64,000 nt of DNA, taken from the NCBI GenBank assembly GCA_037576195.1, contig CM075101.1, forward strand, positions 51,770,001 through 51,834,000, given 5' to 3'. Shown one piece after another: positions 23,903 through 34,982 of this stretch. The stretch comes from Phytoseiulus persimilis (taxonomy: Eukaryota; Arthropoda; Arachnida; Mesostigmata; Phytoseiidae). Made by a program: the position numbers and the translations under genes. The notes below the pieces were generated by a model, which was not told the DNA's origin, did not search any database, and saw only the letters and a program-made list of their open reading frames with translations. Each line of letters starts with the position of its first letter. Positions within the stretch are counted from its first letter, which is position 1.

Positions 23903-24354
23903 GTCGATTTGGGCGCGGATCGATCTGAGCGCAGTTGATTCCAGCGCAACGAATTCACTCGCGCTGCTATGAGTGTGGAGTGTGAGATAGAGGAAGAGGA
24001 GGATTCCTCATCTATTCACCGATTGCAGACTGCTCGAATAACAAAGAAAGTACGTTTGCTCTGCGGGATATGAAGAGGAGAGAGTGGACGACGGTATGAG
24101 ATACCTCGGTGACGACGTTCCCCCGATGAAGCAGACGAATGGACGTAGCTCAGCCAGAGGAGGCGAAATGTTTCCTATGAGGTTCGGTTTCTCTCCTTCA
24201 TATTCCCCCAAGGAATCGAACTTCCTTTGTTCCTCGAGCACTCTGCAACTGGTGTATAGGTGAGGGATTCTCCTCTTGCTCGGTTTCACACTTCACACTC
24301 ACAGCAGCGCTAGTGAAATCGTAGCGCTCAAATCAACTGGGCTCAAATAGAGTA
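23903..24354. mobile_element. Foldback-type element with inverted 16-bp arrays, non-coding
   Basis: The left end holds 16-bp units such as ATCGATCTGAGCGCAG and GAATTCACTCGCGCTG (23903-23971). The right end holds the same units inverted (24300-24354), for example GTAGCGCTCAAATCAA. The best inverted pair, 23956-23982 against 24289-24315, matches at 24 of 27 positions by eye. The 300 bp interior has no transposase. Unit length and the TTGAGCGC core echo the MULE element at 7909-8622. Confidence 0.7.
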
Positions 24355-24661
24355 GCACCGTTCTTCTACATCGTTAGCGGGACTCGGATAATTGGAAAGA
24401 AAGCAAGGTTCAGCGGCCGCAGAAGATAGATCCGTTTTCGAATATGGACTTCGGAAGCTTGCACCTCGCGAAACTCATGGTTTCTCATCACAAGGATCTG
24501 TTAGTGATTCCGTGCTGATATCATGCCGTCGCTCAGGCGGGAGCGTGAGAATTTCTTTTGACACCATTGACAGACAGACGTGGCTCTTTATAAAGACGAC
24601 CTACATAAATAGACAGAATGGTAACAATTCCACTGTAACAAGTTTTTCTCCCTCGACACGA
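24355..24661. other. Short intergenic gap before the DTWD2 3' end
   Basis: No gene seen; it should hold the 3' UTR of the - strand DTWD2 gene. Confidence 0.5.
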
Positions 24662-25903
24662 TTACTCCAACAGATGTTTGAAATCCTTGCATTGTCTGAG
24701 CCTGTTTTCGATCTTTTTCGGTATTTTTTTCTTGAAAGTGCCACTGATAATTTGTTCCTCTTTAGAATCGTGCTTCTCAGCGCCGTGTTCGATCTGGATA
24801 GATAAGAAGGATGGGTTACAAAACAGAAATCGTGATTCTGAGATTCGATCTGCTTCAACAGAGATGGAGCTCATGTTCTTACTTACTTGGAAGGCACACA
24901 TAGCGACCAATGGTTTCACAAGGACATGGTTGAGCTCCGGCCTTCGTTCCATCTTGCTGAGGGCCAGAGCCACGGATTCAACGGTCGAAAGACAGTCATT
25001 GTGTGGTTGAGTCCGAACTACGAAATATGAAGGATGTGTGGGGTTTATCTTGATCTGGAAAAGACGTCAAGCATCATGGGGCGGTTCGATATAACTCGAC
25101 CATGAACCTCCACCACTTTGAGAGCCGAATATTTCTGCGTGATTGCATACTTTTTTGAGAGCGTGTAGTTCCTTATTTCCGAAGTACAAGCTTCTCGCTT
25201 GGTTCCAGGTGCCATCAATCACAATCAAAGTGTAACCTTTGCCAACGGCAACCAAGTCTTCCACATCGACGGCATCCGGAGAAGGATAGAGGACGTAAAC
25301 GTTTTCCGGTTTCGAAATCACATCTTTCAATAACGGATGGCTGAAATATGGAGCATCGAGCGAGTTGATCTGAGTTCACCACCCCAACGGCGGGAGAATT
25401 GCAAGGGATTTTTCCTCGTGAACAGCGAAACGCGAACCCGCCTCGGTTTCACCTCAAACCAAAGCGTTTTGGAGGAACCCACCGTGAAAAATGTCGTCCT
25501 CGGATCAAGTGGCAATTCTCCAAGCCAGATTCAAGCATAGGTGCTGTTCTGACGTTTCGTTTCTCCTCGTTGGGATGCTGGAGTATCAGTACAGTTGTAG
25601 AGGTTTTAATTTTTTCAACGGGCAAATGAGAACACCAACAAACATTCATAGGACGCCTGTGAGGGAGGAATCCTTCATTTAGGCCAGCATACGAATCGCG
25701 GCTAGAGCGAGGAAGAGGGATCCTCTATGATTCTCGTCGAGATCCCGCGGACATCTTTAGTCCGACTGTACTCACTTGCATCTCGTACACAGAATGCGTT
25801 TCGTAACTGTGATGCATTCGGTTGGTTCTATTCCCCTGAGATCCAGGAAGGCCGATTCCAGTTCGCTGTCTAAGTCTGTCATGACCGCCTGTGGGCAAAC
25901 CAT
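24662..25903 (-). CDS. DTWD2: tRNA-uridine aminocarboxypropyltransferase 2 (DTW domain-containing protein 2)
   Basis: DTWD2 transfers the 3-amino-3-carboxypropyl group of SAM to uridine in the D-loop of tRNAs (acp3U; positions 20a/20b in human). Exons (- strand): 25903-25776, 25656-25483, 25340-25151, 25054-24887 and 24793-24662; phases fit and total 792 nt (263 aa). The Cys cluster CTRCKRPMNVCWC lies near residue 35-50, then TSTTVLILQHPNEEKR. The eponymous DTW-type motif appears as IDGTWNQARSLYF. It is followed by VVRTQPHNDCLSTVESVALAL and IEHGAEKHDSKE, all family hallmarks. A second in-frame ATG lies at 25882, seven codons later, so the start is one of two. Length agrees with the family (about 260-300 aa). 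Confidence 0.93.
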
Positions 25904-28194
25904 TTCAGTGGTGGCGAGGGATAGCCTATGATGGTATGATAGCCATGCGCTTAGCGGCGTGGATGATCTGACGGCGACATGATTCACACGTGATTCAGAT
26001 TCTTTGGAGAGCAGTTGGAAGCGATGCGACATGAGCTTCAGAACAGAGTCGGCGTGCCACACATGCAGGGAGAATTAGCGGTTCAACTATTCGGGATCTT
26101 TGAGCAACGATTTTGTTGATTGATAGTATCTTCAAATCTACTCAGATCCCGTTCGAACAACAGCGCCTGCGCGAAATCGCCCCAACGTGCTCCTGAGTGA
26201 TATGCTCTCTAGATACATGACTCAGACCCCTGCATCGAAGTGTAACTTGATTTTGTTATGGCATGATTATCACTGTTACCCTCCTCATCAAAAAAGATCC
26301 CCAGCTTGAACACAGATGCGCATCGTGATCCGAGCTCAGGGAGTTCTCTGGGAGGCCACGGATAGCTTTGATGAAGAAGAAGAGACATCTTCATAATTCA
26401 CTCAGGACTTTCGAACCTGGAGTCGAGGACGTCGCAGCGGTGGCGGAAGGCAACACTCGGTGCCCAAGAGTTACCGGAGAACTGTTTGACACAGAGGATA
26501 CACGATCGCTTTATCTCTCGGAGTTCGTTCTGGTTCCCACTCAAACACAACAGTAGAGAAGTGAAAGAGATTTTGAAGGCCCAGAACCGCTCATGATTTC
26601 AGAAGGAGCGCGTCTCGAAAACGGCGTGTTTACATCATGAACGCATTTCCAGAGGAGTTCTAACTGCGATTTCGGGGGTATGTCACAAGCGCTCAAAGTC
26701 AATGAGAATGCACCATGAATGCGTGATTTGGAGAAACTACACTGACAGTATGGTCTCATTCATATCCCTGCAACAGGCGTCCTTGTTGGCGATACTCTAC
26801 CGCACGAAAGACTTTGACAGCGGTCCTCCAGGTCGCGCGATCGCCACTGCAAAGACGTCTCGAAGATTCGATGATTCTCGCAGTCCGTACGGCTTTTCGC
26901 ACCTTGCTTCCTCAGAAGCCTACTCCCCATACTAATCATCACTTGGTCTTGATCCAGCGAATCCCCCCATTGGGCCCTCCACTTGGACTCCCACAGGGAT
27001 CGTGTTCCTCACGGGAGACTTTGGAATGTCGTGTGCGTGTGGAAGGGCGGATCGAAGCAGAATGTTCTCCAGTTTTCGCCACACATCAGCCACAGCATCT
27101 AAAATTTCACAGTTTTATTCTCTGTTTCGCAGGCAGATTGAACTTCTGAAAGTTGATTCTCGGAGCCGGTGGGCCCAAGGTAGTAAAAATTTAGAGGGCG
27201 AAGGATGTTCTGCACGAATCCCATGAGAACTCGATTGTTCTCGCTCAACTCATTCGTTGATTCACCTCCCGAGATGGTTCCTGCGAGCAAATACAACGGA
27301 TTCAATATGGGCAATTTCGTGAAACTCAACCAAAACCGAGAGCGAAAAACCGAAATCCGCAACTTCCGAGTTCCACCCCAGGCTCGATACTAGCGAGTCA
27401 TTGTCAAAAAAAAATTCTGCACCTTGTTTGCTCGGCAAGCGCAACATCAGACTCATAAAAGGCCGACAACGCCAGCGCTGTGAAAGGGGGAGACGTCAGG
27501 GGGTCCGCCCCCGACGGGCCGCACTTTTCGGTAATTCTTCGCGGGGCGGCACTTGGCATGGCTTTCCGCGGGTCCTCTTGACTGTCGTCCCGAATCGGCG
27601 GGCTCGGCGAGGGCGGCATTTTCCAAAAAATCAGCAGCTTTTGCATCACTTTGGGGAAATTACGAGTTTCCCATGCTGATGCTCCTGATGTTTTTCTGTC
27701 GAACACGTTCAGCCCGATGAGATGTAAAGTTTGCAACCACGGCAGAGCTTCGGAGACTCTAAGCTTTCTGAACCCTTCACCTCACCTGAAACTTCGATTC
27801 CCGACTGTTACACGCGCCTTTTCTCCTCTCCTCTACGGGTGCCCGTCTGCAGGCGTCTGCCGGGGGCCCTTGTTGTTTTCTCTTCGGAGCTTGCCGTCTG
27901 TCGGTGTGTGTATGTATGCTTTGTTATCGGCTACTTTCACCATCACCACTACGGTCTCGCAGCGAGCAGCTAACGTCGCACTTCTGAACGATTTCCAAGG
28001 AAGCTATCAGACCTTGAAGATCGAAGTTGTCATTGGTGGCAAACGGTAGCAGCACGAACAGGCGAGCTGCTGTGGGATTGCGAATTACCGGGAAGAGCGT
28101 CTCCGAAGTTAGATCTTGATTAGCGCACTCGAGCTAAGCCTCTTGCTCAACGCCAATCAGTCTGCAGCTCATCTACCATCAACATCCCGCAAGC
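25904..28194. other. Head-to-head gap between DTWD2 and PDCD4
   Basis: The divergent promoters of DTWD2 (-) and PDCD4 (+) must lie here. On the - strand, 27736-26760 contains open stretches that look coding (for example DAVADVWRKLENILLRSAL read from about 27108), with plausible short introns but no recognised family and unmatched phases. Confidence 0.4.
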
Positions 28195-30716
28195 ATGAGC
28201 AGCTCCGACATGAAATCCAACGGCGAAAATGGTTTGTATGATCATTCGTGACGTCCGAGTCGGCATATTGATCGTATTGCGCTGTTGCTAGCTTTCGTTC
28301 AGGTGGTAAACAATCTATGACTCTCTGTTCCGCGTTTGCTCAAGGTTATCCATGTTGACAAATAGGAAGCGTCGCCTCGTTTGGACTCGTTCTTCAGAAA
28401 CATTCCGGAATATTGGATATTGTCTCAGTGGAGATCCTCCGGAAGCTTTCAAACTGTCTGAGGTGAATATCGGTCCTCAAAGCTCGTGTTTCTTCGTTCC
28501 AGGAACTTCTGCTCCCCGCAAGAGAATGAAGAGGAACTCCAGGACCTTGTCGACTGGAGATGCGACCACCGTGGACGCGATTCTGCTGGCGAAAGCTTGT
28601 CCGCAGCTGAAAAATTCGCGGCGCAGCCGCAACGGGCGCGGTCGGGGCGCACCCAAGAAAGGTTGTTTGTCGGAAGTTGTTGCTGGACGGAGAAACATCT
28701 CGAATTTCGGAGCGAGTTGTTCGTTTTTGACGCTTCTCAACTCTATATCACGGTCTAGGTGGTGCCGGCGGCAAGGGGACTTGGGGAACCCCGGGCTCGG
28801 AATTACAACCAGACGTTCTGGACCATAGAGACCCCAACTATGATTCCGAGGCGGAAAAGGTTAGGGGATCATGATCCCTGATGAATTGATTGGGAATGGA
28901 TCAAACTCGTACAGGTGTCGCAGTTGGTTGTCGGAATACGAGTCGCCGCGTTCTAATGACACATATCTCAGCAGGACAATCTCGAGTTTGAGGCAATAAC
29001 TCCGGCTGTGAAAGAGGAGGACCTCGAGAAGGTTGTGAGTCCTTTGATTGTGGAGTACTTTGAGCATGGAGACACCAATGAAGTCATTGTAAGTTGATGG
29101 ACAATATGAATGCTATCAATTTTATGCTTCGGCAAAATACAGAGAAGTGACGAGAAACGACCCAGACAACCCTTGTCCATAGATGTCGTTGGAGGAGTTG
29201 AACTTGTCCAACGTTCGAGCTGCGCTGGTGGCTCTGATGGTCCAACTGTCTCTTGAGAGGAAGCCGTCTCACCGTGAAATGTGTTCGGTTCTGCTCAGCG
29301 ACTGTTACGACAGGTGTGCAGAGTTCGGGGATCTATTATTCTATATCATGAAAGCAACCTGGCGGAAAAAACTGATCAGGAAAAATCCACAGGATATTGG
29401 AAGAAGAAGATTATGAGAGTGGTTTCATGCTTCTCCTGGAATCAATCGCTGACATTTCGCTCGATACTCCGGAAGCGGCAACGGTGAGTGGGAAGAGGAA
29501 ATTTTCATCCAGGCGGATCGATTGCATTATCTGCAAAACCTGACGCAACTGATTTTGAGGGAACGATTTATTTTTTTCGTCCCTGCTCCCATGGTGTTGA
29601 GTTAGTTGTCTTCATTTCAGTGGATCGGAAACTTCGCCGCGAGATGCATTGCGGACGATTGTCTGGCCCCGAAATTCCTGCAAGAGAACGCCGAGAAGGA
29701 ACTGTCTCTGAAGGCTCAGGAGTGCCTTGCTCATGCAAGCGCTCTGCTCAAGATGCCACACGGACTCGTAAGATTGGACAACGTCTGGGGGACGGGTGGA
29801 GGTAAGATCAAAGGAGACCACCTTCACAAGAGCACCGAGATCATTCTGGAGATTCCGATGTTCTAACTCCGGAATCGGTCGCGCCCGATCCTTCTAGGCA
29901 TGAGACCGGTGCAGAGCCTCGTGAAGCAGATACAGCTCTTGATCCAAGAGTACCTCGTTTCCGGAGACGTTCAAGAAGCTCAAAGGTTAGTGTCGACGCG
30001 AAGGTTAATCGGAGTCTCGGGCTAAACGCGCACCTCCTGAGAGCTCTCCGAGCCAACGCTGGATGACGGGAGCCTCCGACTCTTGCTCATCAAAAAAGTG
30101 CTTCCCATCTCTCGCTCGTTACAGGTGTCTCAGAGAGTTGGAAGTCCCGCATTTCCACCACGAATTGGTTTACGAGGCGGTGCTTGTCACCATTGAAGAC
30201 ATGCACGACGCGGCCATTGAGTCGCTTGTTAAACTGCTGAAAGAGTGCGACGCGAGCGGAATAATCACTCCTCAACAAATGCAGAGGGTGAGTCGACCAA
30301 TGGAGATCAATGGCACGGTTCACCGCGATCAGCTTCATACGAATTTCAGATAAACTAGCGGAACGAAACCAGAGTGGAGCCAATTGGAATTTTTTCAGGG
30401 ATTCGACCGCATATACAGTGAGATGAATGACATAATTATTGACGTCCCACCGGCGTACTCTGTTCTCGAGAGGATCATCGACAAGTGTGTGAAAGAGGGC
30501 AAGTTTCTCCCGGAGAAGGTGAGTGTGCAAGACTTCATGGTCAAATTTTACAACGAGAGGATTACGTTCGGCGTTAGAGACTCTCAACGCGAGAAATCGC
30601 ATCTTGAACGGATGATCTAGAAGCTTCTACGGTTTCAGGTCGTCACCATGATGCCTTCGAGAGGACGAAAGCGTTTTGTTTCCGAAGGTGACGGCGGTCG
30701 CCTCAAGGATTGCTGA
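28195..30716 (+). CDS. PDCD4: Programmed cell death protein 4 (two MA3 domains)
   Basis: PDCD4 binds the helicase eIF4A through its MA3 domains and restrains cap-dependent translation. Exons: 28195-28231, 28503-28661, 28759-28859, 28975-29088, 29183-29313, 29393-29483, 29621-29801, 29898-29985, 30125-30287, 30399-30518 and 30639-30716. The N-terminal basic region contains RSRNGRGRGAPKKGGAGGKG and TWGTPG, and DPNYDSEAEK follows. The first MA3 starts at IVEYFEHGDTNEVIMSLEEL and the second at SLVKQIQLLIQEYLVSGD, continuing LEVPHFHHELVYEAV and SVLERIIDKC. The C-terminus has the near-invariant SRGRKRFVSEGDGGRLK. Length is about 420 residues, slightly shorter than human (469). All junction phases agree. 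Confidence 0.95.
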
Positions 30717-32376
30717 GGAGGGAGATTCTGTGCCAACGACGAAAGAGAGTCAGATCAGAACTTCCCCGCTGTTCTCGACACCGACCCCTTGATGGACTTG
30801 AGCATATTCTTTTTCTTTTGGAACAATACTTCGACTTTTTCAGTTTCTCAATCGAGAAGATGTCTTCTGAAATTCAACTCACGGAGGAATTCCCTGGATT
30901 GAACGTTCTTGGAACAGGCCCACGATATGTCTCACTCTGGCGACGGACTCGATGGGTTCGAACAAGATTGATCCTTGTCAATTTTACTGTACCTAAATTA
31001 AAACCTTGAAGGCGAACGAAAGCAGTGCAGCTGCTACCCCAAGCGTGACTGGTGTGATGATTGAACATGCATGCTCCAGAAGAATGAGTGCGTATCTCGT
31101 TGTAATTGGTCGTTCGCTCAGATGTTGGTTCGCGCTCCATCGAATGTTTCTGCCTCCATCGGACGTCTCGATGAGCAGAAACATCGATGATGACGGAGAG
31201 ACCAGTGTCGATGATGATATCAACCGTAAAAACTTCGATTCTGAGGTTGCGCTTCTAATCTATACACTCAATGGTCTCTCGACTGCGTGATGATATTTTG
31301 CCTCCGCTGTGATTCTCGTGTTTCTGCGGCGATACAATAAGTGGAGAATCTCAGACCCTCTGGCCTCGACAAGTAGCGATAGACCATACTTCATTGCGCT
31401 GGCAGACGGAGCAAGCGAACTACAAAGCAAATAATCGGTTCCGATAACCTGGAGGAGCAGTGGCGTGATGTCAGCGACTTTGACAGGATATGGGCTTTCC
31501 AAATCCACCTCCACGGCGAACCCTTGAGTCAGGTTCTCGGCAGATCGAAGTCGGCCTGATTTATAGAGAATACTGACCGCCCCTTGAGCTTAACAGCCGA
31601 GGACGCTGGAGTAAACTATATCAGGCAAACTATAGAGCGTTGCTTTCATAGCCAACTGTCAGTGAGGAATCTGAGTGTGATCCGAATAAATTCAGTAAGA
31701 TCTGATGTGGGTTAGATATCCTTGCGCGTTTCTTCACTCGTATTACGAGCTCTGCGGGAAACAAGCAAATGATCCAGACGTCAGATGATCCTTGGGAGAG
31801 TGATTCTCTGCACTCGCTTGTCTCGTCCTAGTGCCTCAAGCGAAGATCTTCCATCTAATGCGACACTCCATCGGGTTCCGCTTCACTTTTATTGTCTCAT
31901 ATCGTACGCCGGAGTTTGATTTCGGCGTTATTCGCTCTGCGCGAATCGATGTAATCTTGACTCTTGAACTTCAGAACGGGAACTAACCCTGAAGTCCAAG
32001 TCCCAACTATCTATCAGCCGCACGGTCCTTATCTGTGGGGACCAATTTCGTTTCATGGCATCACTGAGGACTGACTTCGGGGACATTATCGAACTACGCG
32101 ATTTTCCATGCTATGTAAAGCGCTATGACCAGCTGGGGATCCCCTCCGATCCCTTCGTTAAGCAATTCCCAAGGTTCCGTCAGATCGTTAGTTCGCTGCC
32201 TGCGAATCGTGATGAAAGCTGAACGGCGGCTAATGATTCCCTTCCTGGATTGCTCTTATCCCTCCCGATACACGAGATCCGGAGACCGACGGACCCGCTC
32301 GAGAGTCTTTCACTATGGTGAAGCGAACAGGAATGTGAGGATCACAACAGGAACGAGTTCAACTGGTCAGATAGCT
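30717..32376. other. Convergent gap between PDCD4 and ABHD13
   Basis: Should hold both 3' UTRs. A - strand open frame (31514-31260) reads smoothly (for example PVKVADITPLLLQVIG) but has no recognised relatives. Nothing else is supported. Confidence 0.4.
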
Positions 32377-34097
32377 CTAAATGACGTCAGCAATGACGTG
32401 GATGGTCTGCTTCTTCATCGGCCACGCCGTTCTCGATGGACCGTTCTCATCGTCAACTTCCTTCTTGATTGCTTCGAAAAAGTCCATGCAGATTTTCAGA
32501 TATCCCCTACATTGCCAGGTTTGGTTGTGATGGCCACTCTCGAAAGTAGCGAAAATTTTGAAGTTCGCGCCGCATTTGTGGTAGAGTGTCCTCATCATGA
32601 TTGGCGGAATCAAAGTATCTGCGAGTCCGGAGACGAAAAGAACGGGACATTGAATCCGCGAGATTCGATCCTCCGATGCAAAAACGTTTTTGTAGAACAG
32701 CCGGGGAACGTAACGGATAGCCTTGTACGGGATGATTTCCTGTGTATGGTTGAAAGTCCTCAGTGTTCGTCAAGAAATCCATGGGCGATTCTTCCCTTGT
32801 TCTTCCATCGAAACTCTAAACATCAACGTTCGCTCAAAATCCCACCTTAGTCAAGGACGGTATAGATGTAAACGTGTTCTCGAGGATCAAGCCTGCTAGT
32901 CTCGAGGCGTATTTCTGCTTGCTGGCCAAGTTTATAGCCACGGCCCCTCCCAAACTCCTACAATCGGAACAACTATTAGACGTTCTATAGCAAGCCAGGA
33001 TCAAGCCTCGAAAACCGATAGCGGGAAAATCGTCATGAAACCGACCTGCCAAAAACCATGATCAACTTCTTATTCACAGCCGGGTGGTTCAAGAGGAATT
33101 CGATGCCAGCCTGGGCGTCTTTGTACAATCCGTTCTCAGAAGGGGTGCCCTCGCTCCGCCCATAACCTCTGTCGCGCAAAGTGAAATTAAGAATCGAATG
33201 CCACCGGTGAACATCGACTGGAAAAGATGTTCGATTCGGATATAATCCTACCTGTATTCAAGGAGCAAGAGGTTTACTTTGGTTGTATGATACATTTGTT
33301 TTGCGTGCGGCAACCGGTGACCGATATTGCCTGCATTCCCGTGCAAATAAAGGACAGTTGGCGCCTTTTCAAAGTCGACTTGCTTGACAAGGAAGCCATG
33401 AAGGCGAATGTTATCCGAAGTTTTGATGGTCACCTGGCAGAATATAGAACACGGTTGCCTCGGATACCAGAGTACTGGAATTCAGATTAAAACAATCACC
33501 GAAACCTTGTCAATCAATGTCAAACCATGAAATCCGACTTCGGAATGCAACTCACAGCTTCGAAAGGCAGATTGAACGTTGACGGCAGATCTACATGGCT
33601 GCGTGAAGTTTCGGGTTGCTCAGGATGATACAGGAGTGTGTCGCAAAGGTTGTAGAGGGTTCTCATCGAAGTCGCCAGGATGACGCTCAACGCCTGTACC
33701 GCCGAAGGGAAATGTTTCTCTGAATTCTGAAGAGGGCCACTCGATAGCCAGAGCTTAGGTAGCTCGAACGGAAAGCAACCACGTCTCTTCGCGACTCGCA
33801 GTGACAGTGGGATTAACTCACCCAAAAGCCGTTAAGGAAAACGTAGACGATCAAAGCGACCAGCAGAGTGGGTCCACATTTTCTCCCGACCAAAAAACAG
33901 CTTATACAAGCTAGCTGCCCAAAAAGTCTCGAAAAACTAGACCGTTCACCTGGAGGCGAAGTCAGAGGAATATCTTTGAAACCTTGCTCGCAATCTTCAG
34001 TAGGGACTCGCGCATATCTGGAAAACGGGCGGAATCGTTCAACGAAGAGCCCAGATGCCTGATCCGAAGCACCATACAGGCAGGATTCGGGACTCAC
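32377..34097 (-). CDS. ABHD13: Alpha/beta hydrolase domain-containing protein 13 (Bem46-like), start unresolved
   Basis: ABHD13 is a single-pass membrane serine hydrolase whose substrate is poorly defined. Exons (- strand): upstream to 33822, 33693-33556, 33433-33252, 33168-33046, 32957-32846 and 32739-32377. The N-terminal membrane segment is TLLVALIVYVFLNGFWALSV. Then come DTLLYHPEQPETSR, YLHGNAGNIGHRLPHA (oxyanion region), GYGRSEG and the nucleophile elbow GRSLGGAVAI. The acid is in SGLADTLIPP and the histidine in SGHHNQTWQC, so the triad is intact. It ends VIADVI, near the family length (about 340 aa). No in-frame ATG exists in the first exon after 34097, so translation must begin in an unlocated upstream exon or by a splice I did not find. 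Confidence 0.9.
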
Positions 34098-34834
34098 CTC
34101 ACTCCCTGTTTGCTAAAAAGCTTCGTTATCGGGATATCCACTATGTGTGTGCCGGGAGATCGCGCATCTGCTGCCTGAAATGGGATCAGGAGTTTCAGTC
34201 CGAACTACAATGATCGTCACTGTGAAAACTTGTTGCATAGAATGTTACACTTTCTGACGCCTCAGACTTACTTTAGCCATCGAAACGTGCGGTTTCTTCT
34301 GATGTTGGTGCCGATAAACTTGACTTATTATCCAGAGTCGATGAACCCATGGCGATCACCCACTGAATACGATCACTCTCCAGGTTGGGCAGCCCGGCAG
34401 GGAGGCTGCATCGACGAAACTTAAGCCCCTGTGCAAAGAGAGAGTGCTCAGACGGATGGACAGGGAGAGTAAAATACCTGCTAGGAGCCGCCATGAACGC
34501 GGCATCAAGCCTTGGGAAATGAGACACGAGGATAAACGAGGTAGACGAGCTCACGTCGACGACCGTCTCTCGAATGGCGCAAAGCCTCATATCGGAAGAC
34601 CCCGAACGAAACCCGGAGCAACCGGTGAATGCGAGTTCCGAGAATTTCCCGCTTGGGAGATTTCCGATTCTTTACCTCGGAAGACTCCTTCATCGACAAG
34701 ATGAGCAATGTGAAGCGGCTACTTCAACAGCTGATCTTAGTCACTGAAACCGTGTCGACCCTCAAGTAGCGGCATCACGCAGGAACTCAGACTTTCGGTT
34801 GGTGATCGGAATCTTCTGCTCAGAGGGGGCTCAC

Positions 34835-34982
34835 CTAATCGTCGCAGCGTTGCCTTGCATTCAACGATGACACCGCTGTACGTATTTGTCTGAGGAATCA
34901 CATGAAGCGGCAGGGCCGAAATGACAATGCGGTCCTCGGTTATGTTACCGTTGTTATCCAAGGCGCTGAGTGTGTATCTCTC
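34835..34982 (-). CDS. Possible exon of an immunoglobulin-superfamily (beat-like) protein
   Basis: Read on the - strand, this stretch encodes ALDNNGNITEDRIVISALPL and then YSGVIVECKATLRRLG, ending at a good donor (CGATTAG|GTGAGC). The spacing of hydrophobic strands before G..VECKAT resembles the E-F strands around the second Cys of an Ig domain, as in arthropod beaten-path proteins. The partner exons were not identified; a candidate downstream exon on the same strand (about 34429-34270) has an acceptor (TTTGCACAG) but no diagnostic motif. Treat as a lead. Confidence 0.3.

Noticed and set aside
32125..32850. 241-codon open frame on the + strand
   Set aside because: It lies antisense over the last exons of ABHD13, whose catalytic motifs are unmistakable on the - strand; its own translation has no family resemblance.
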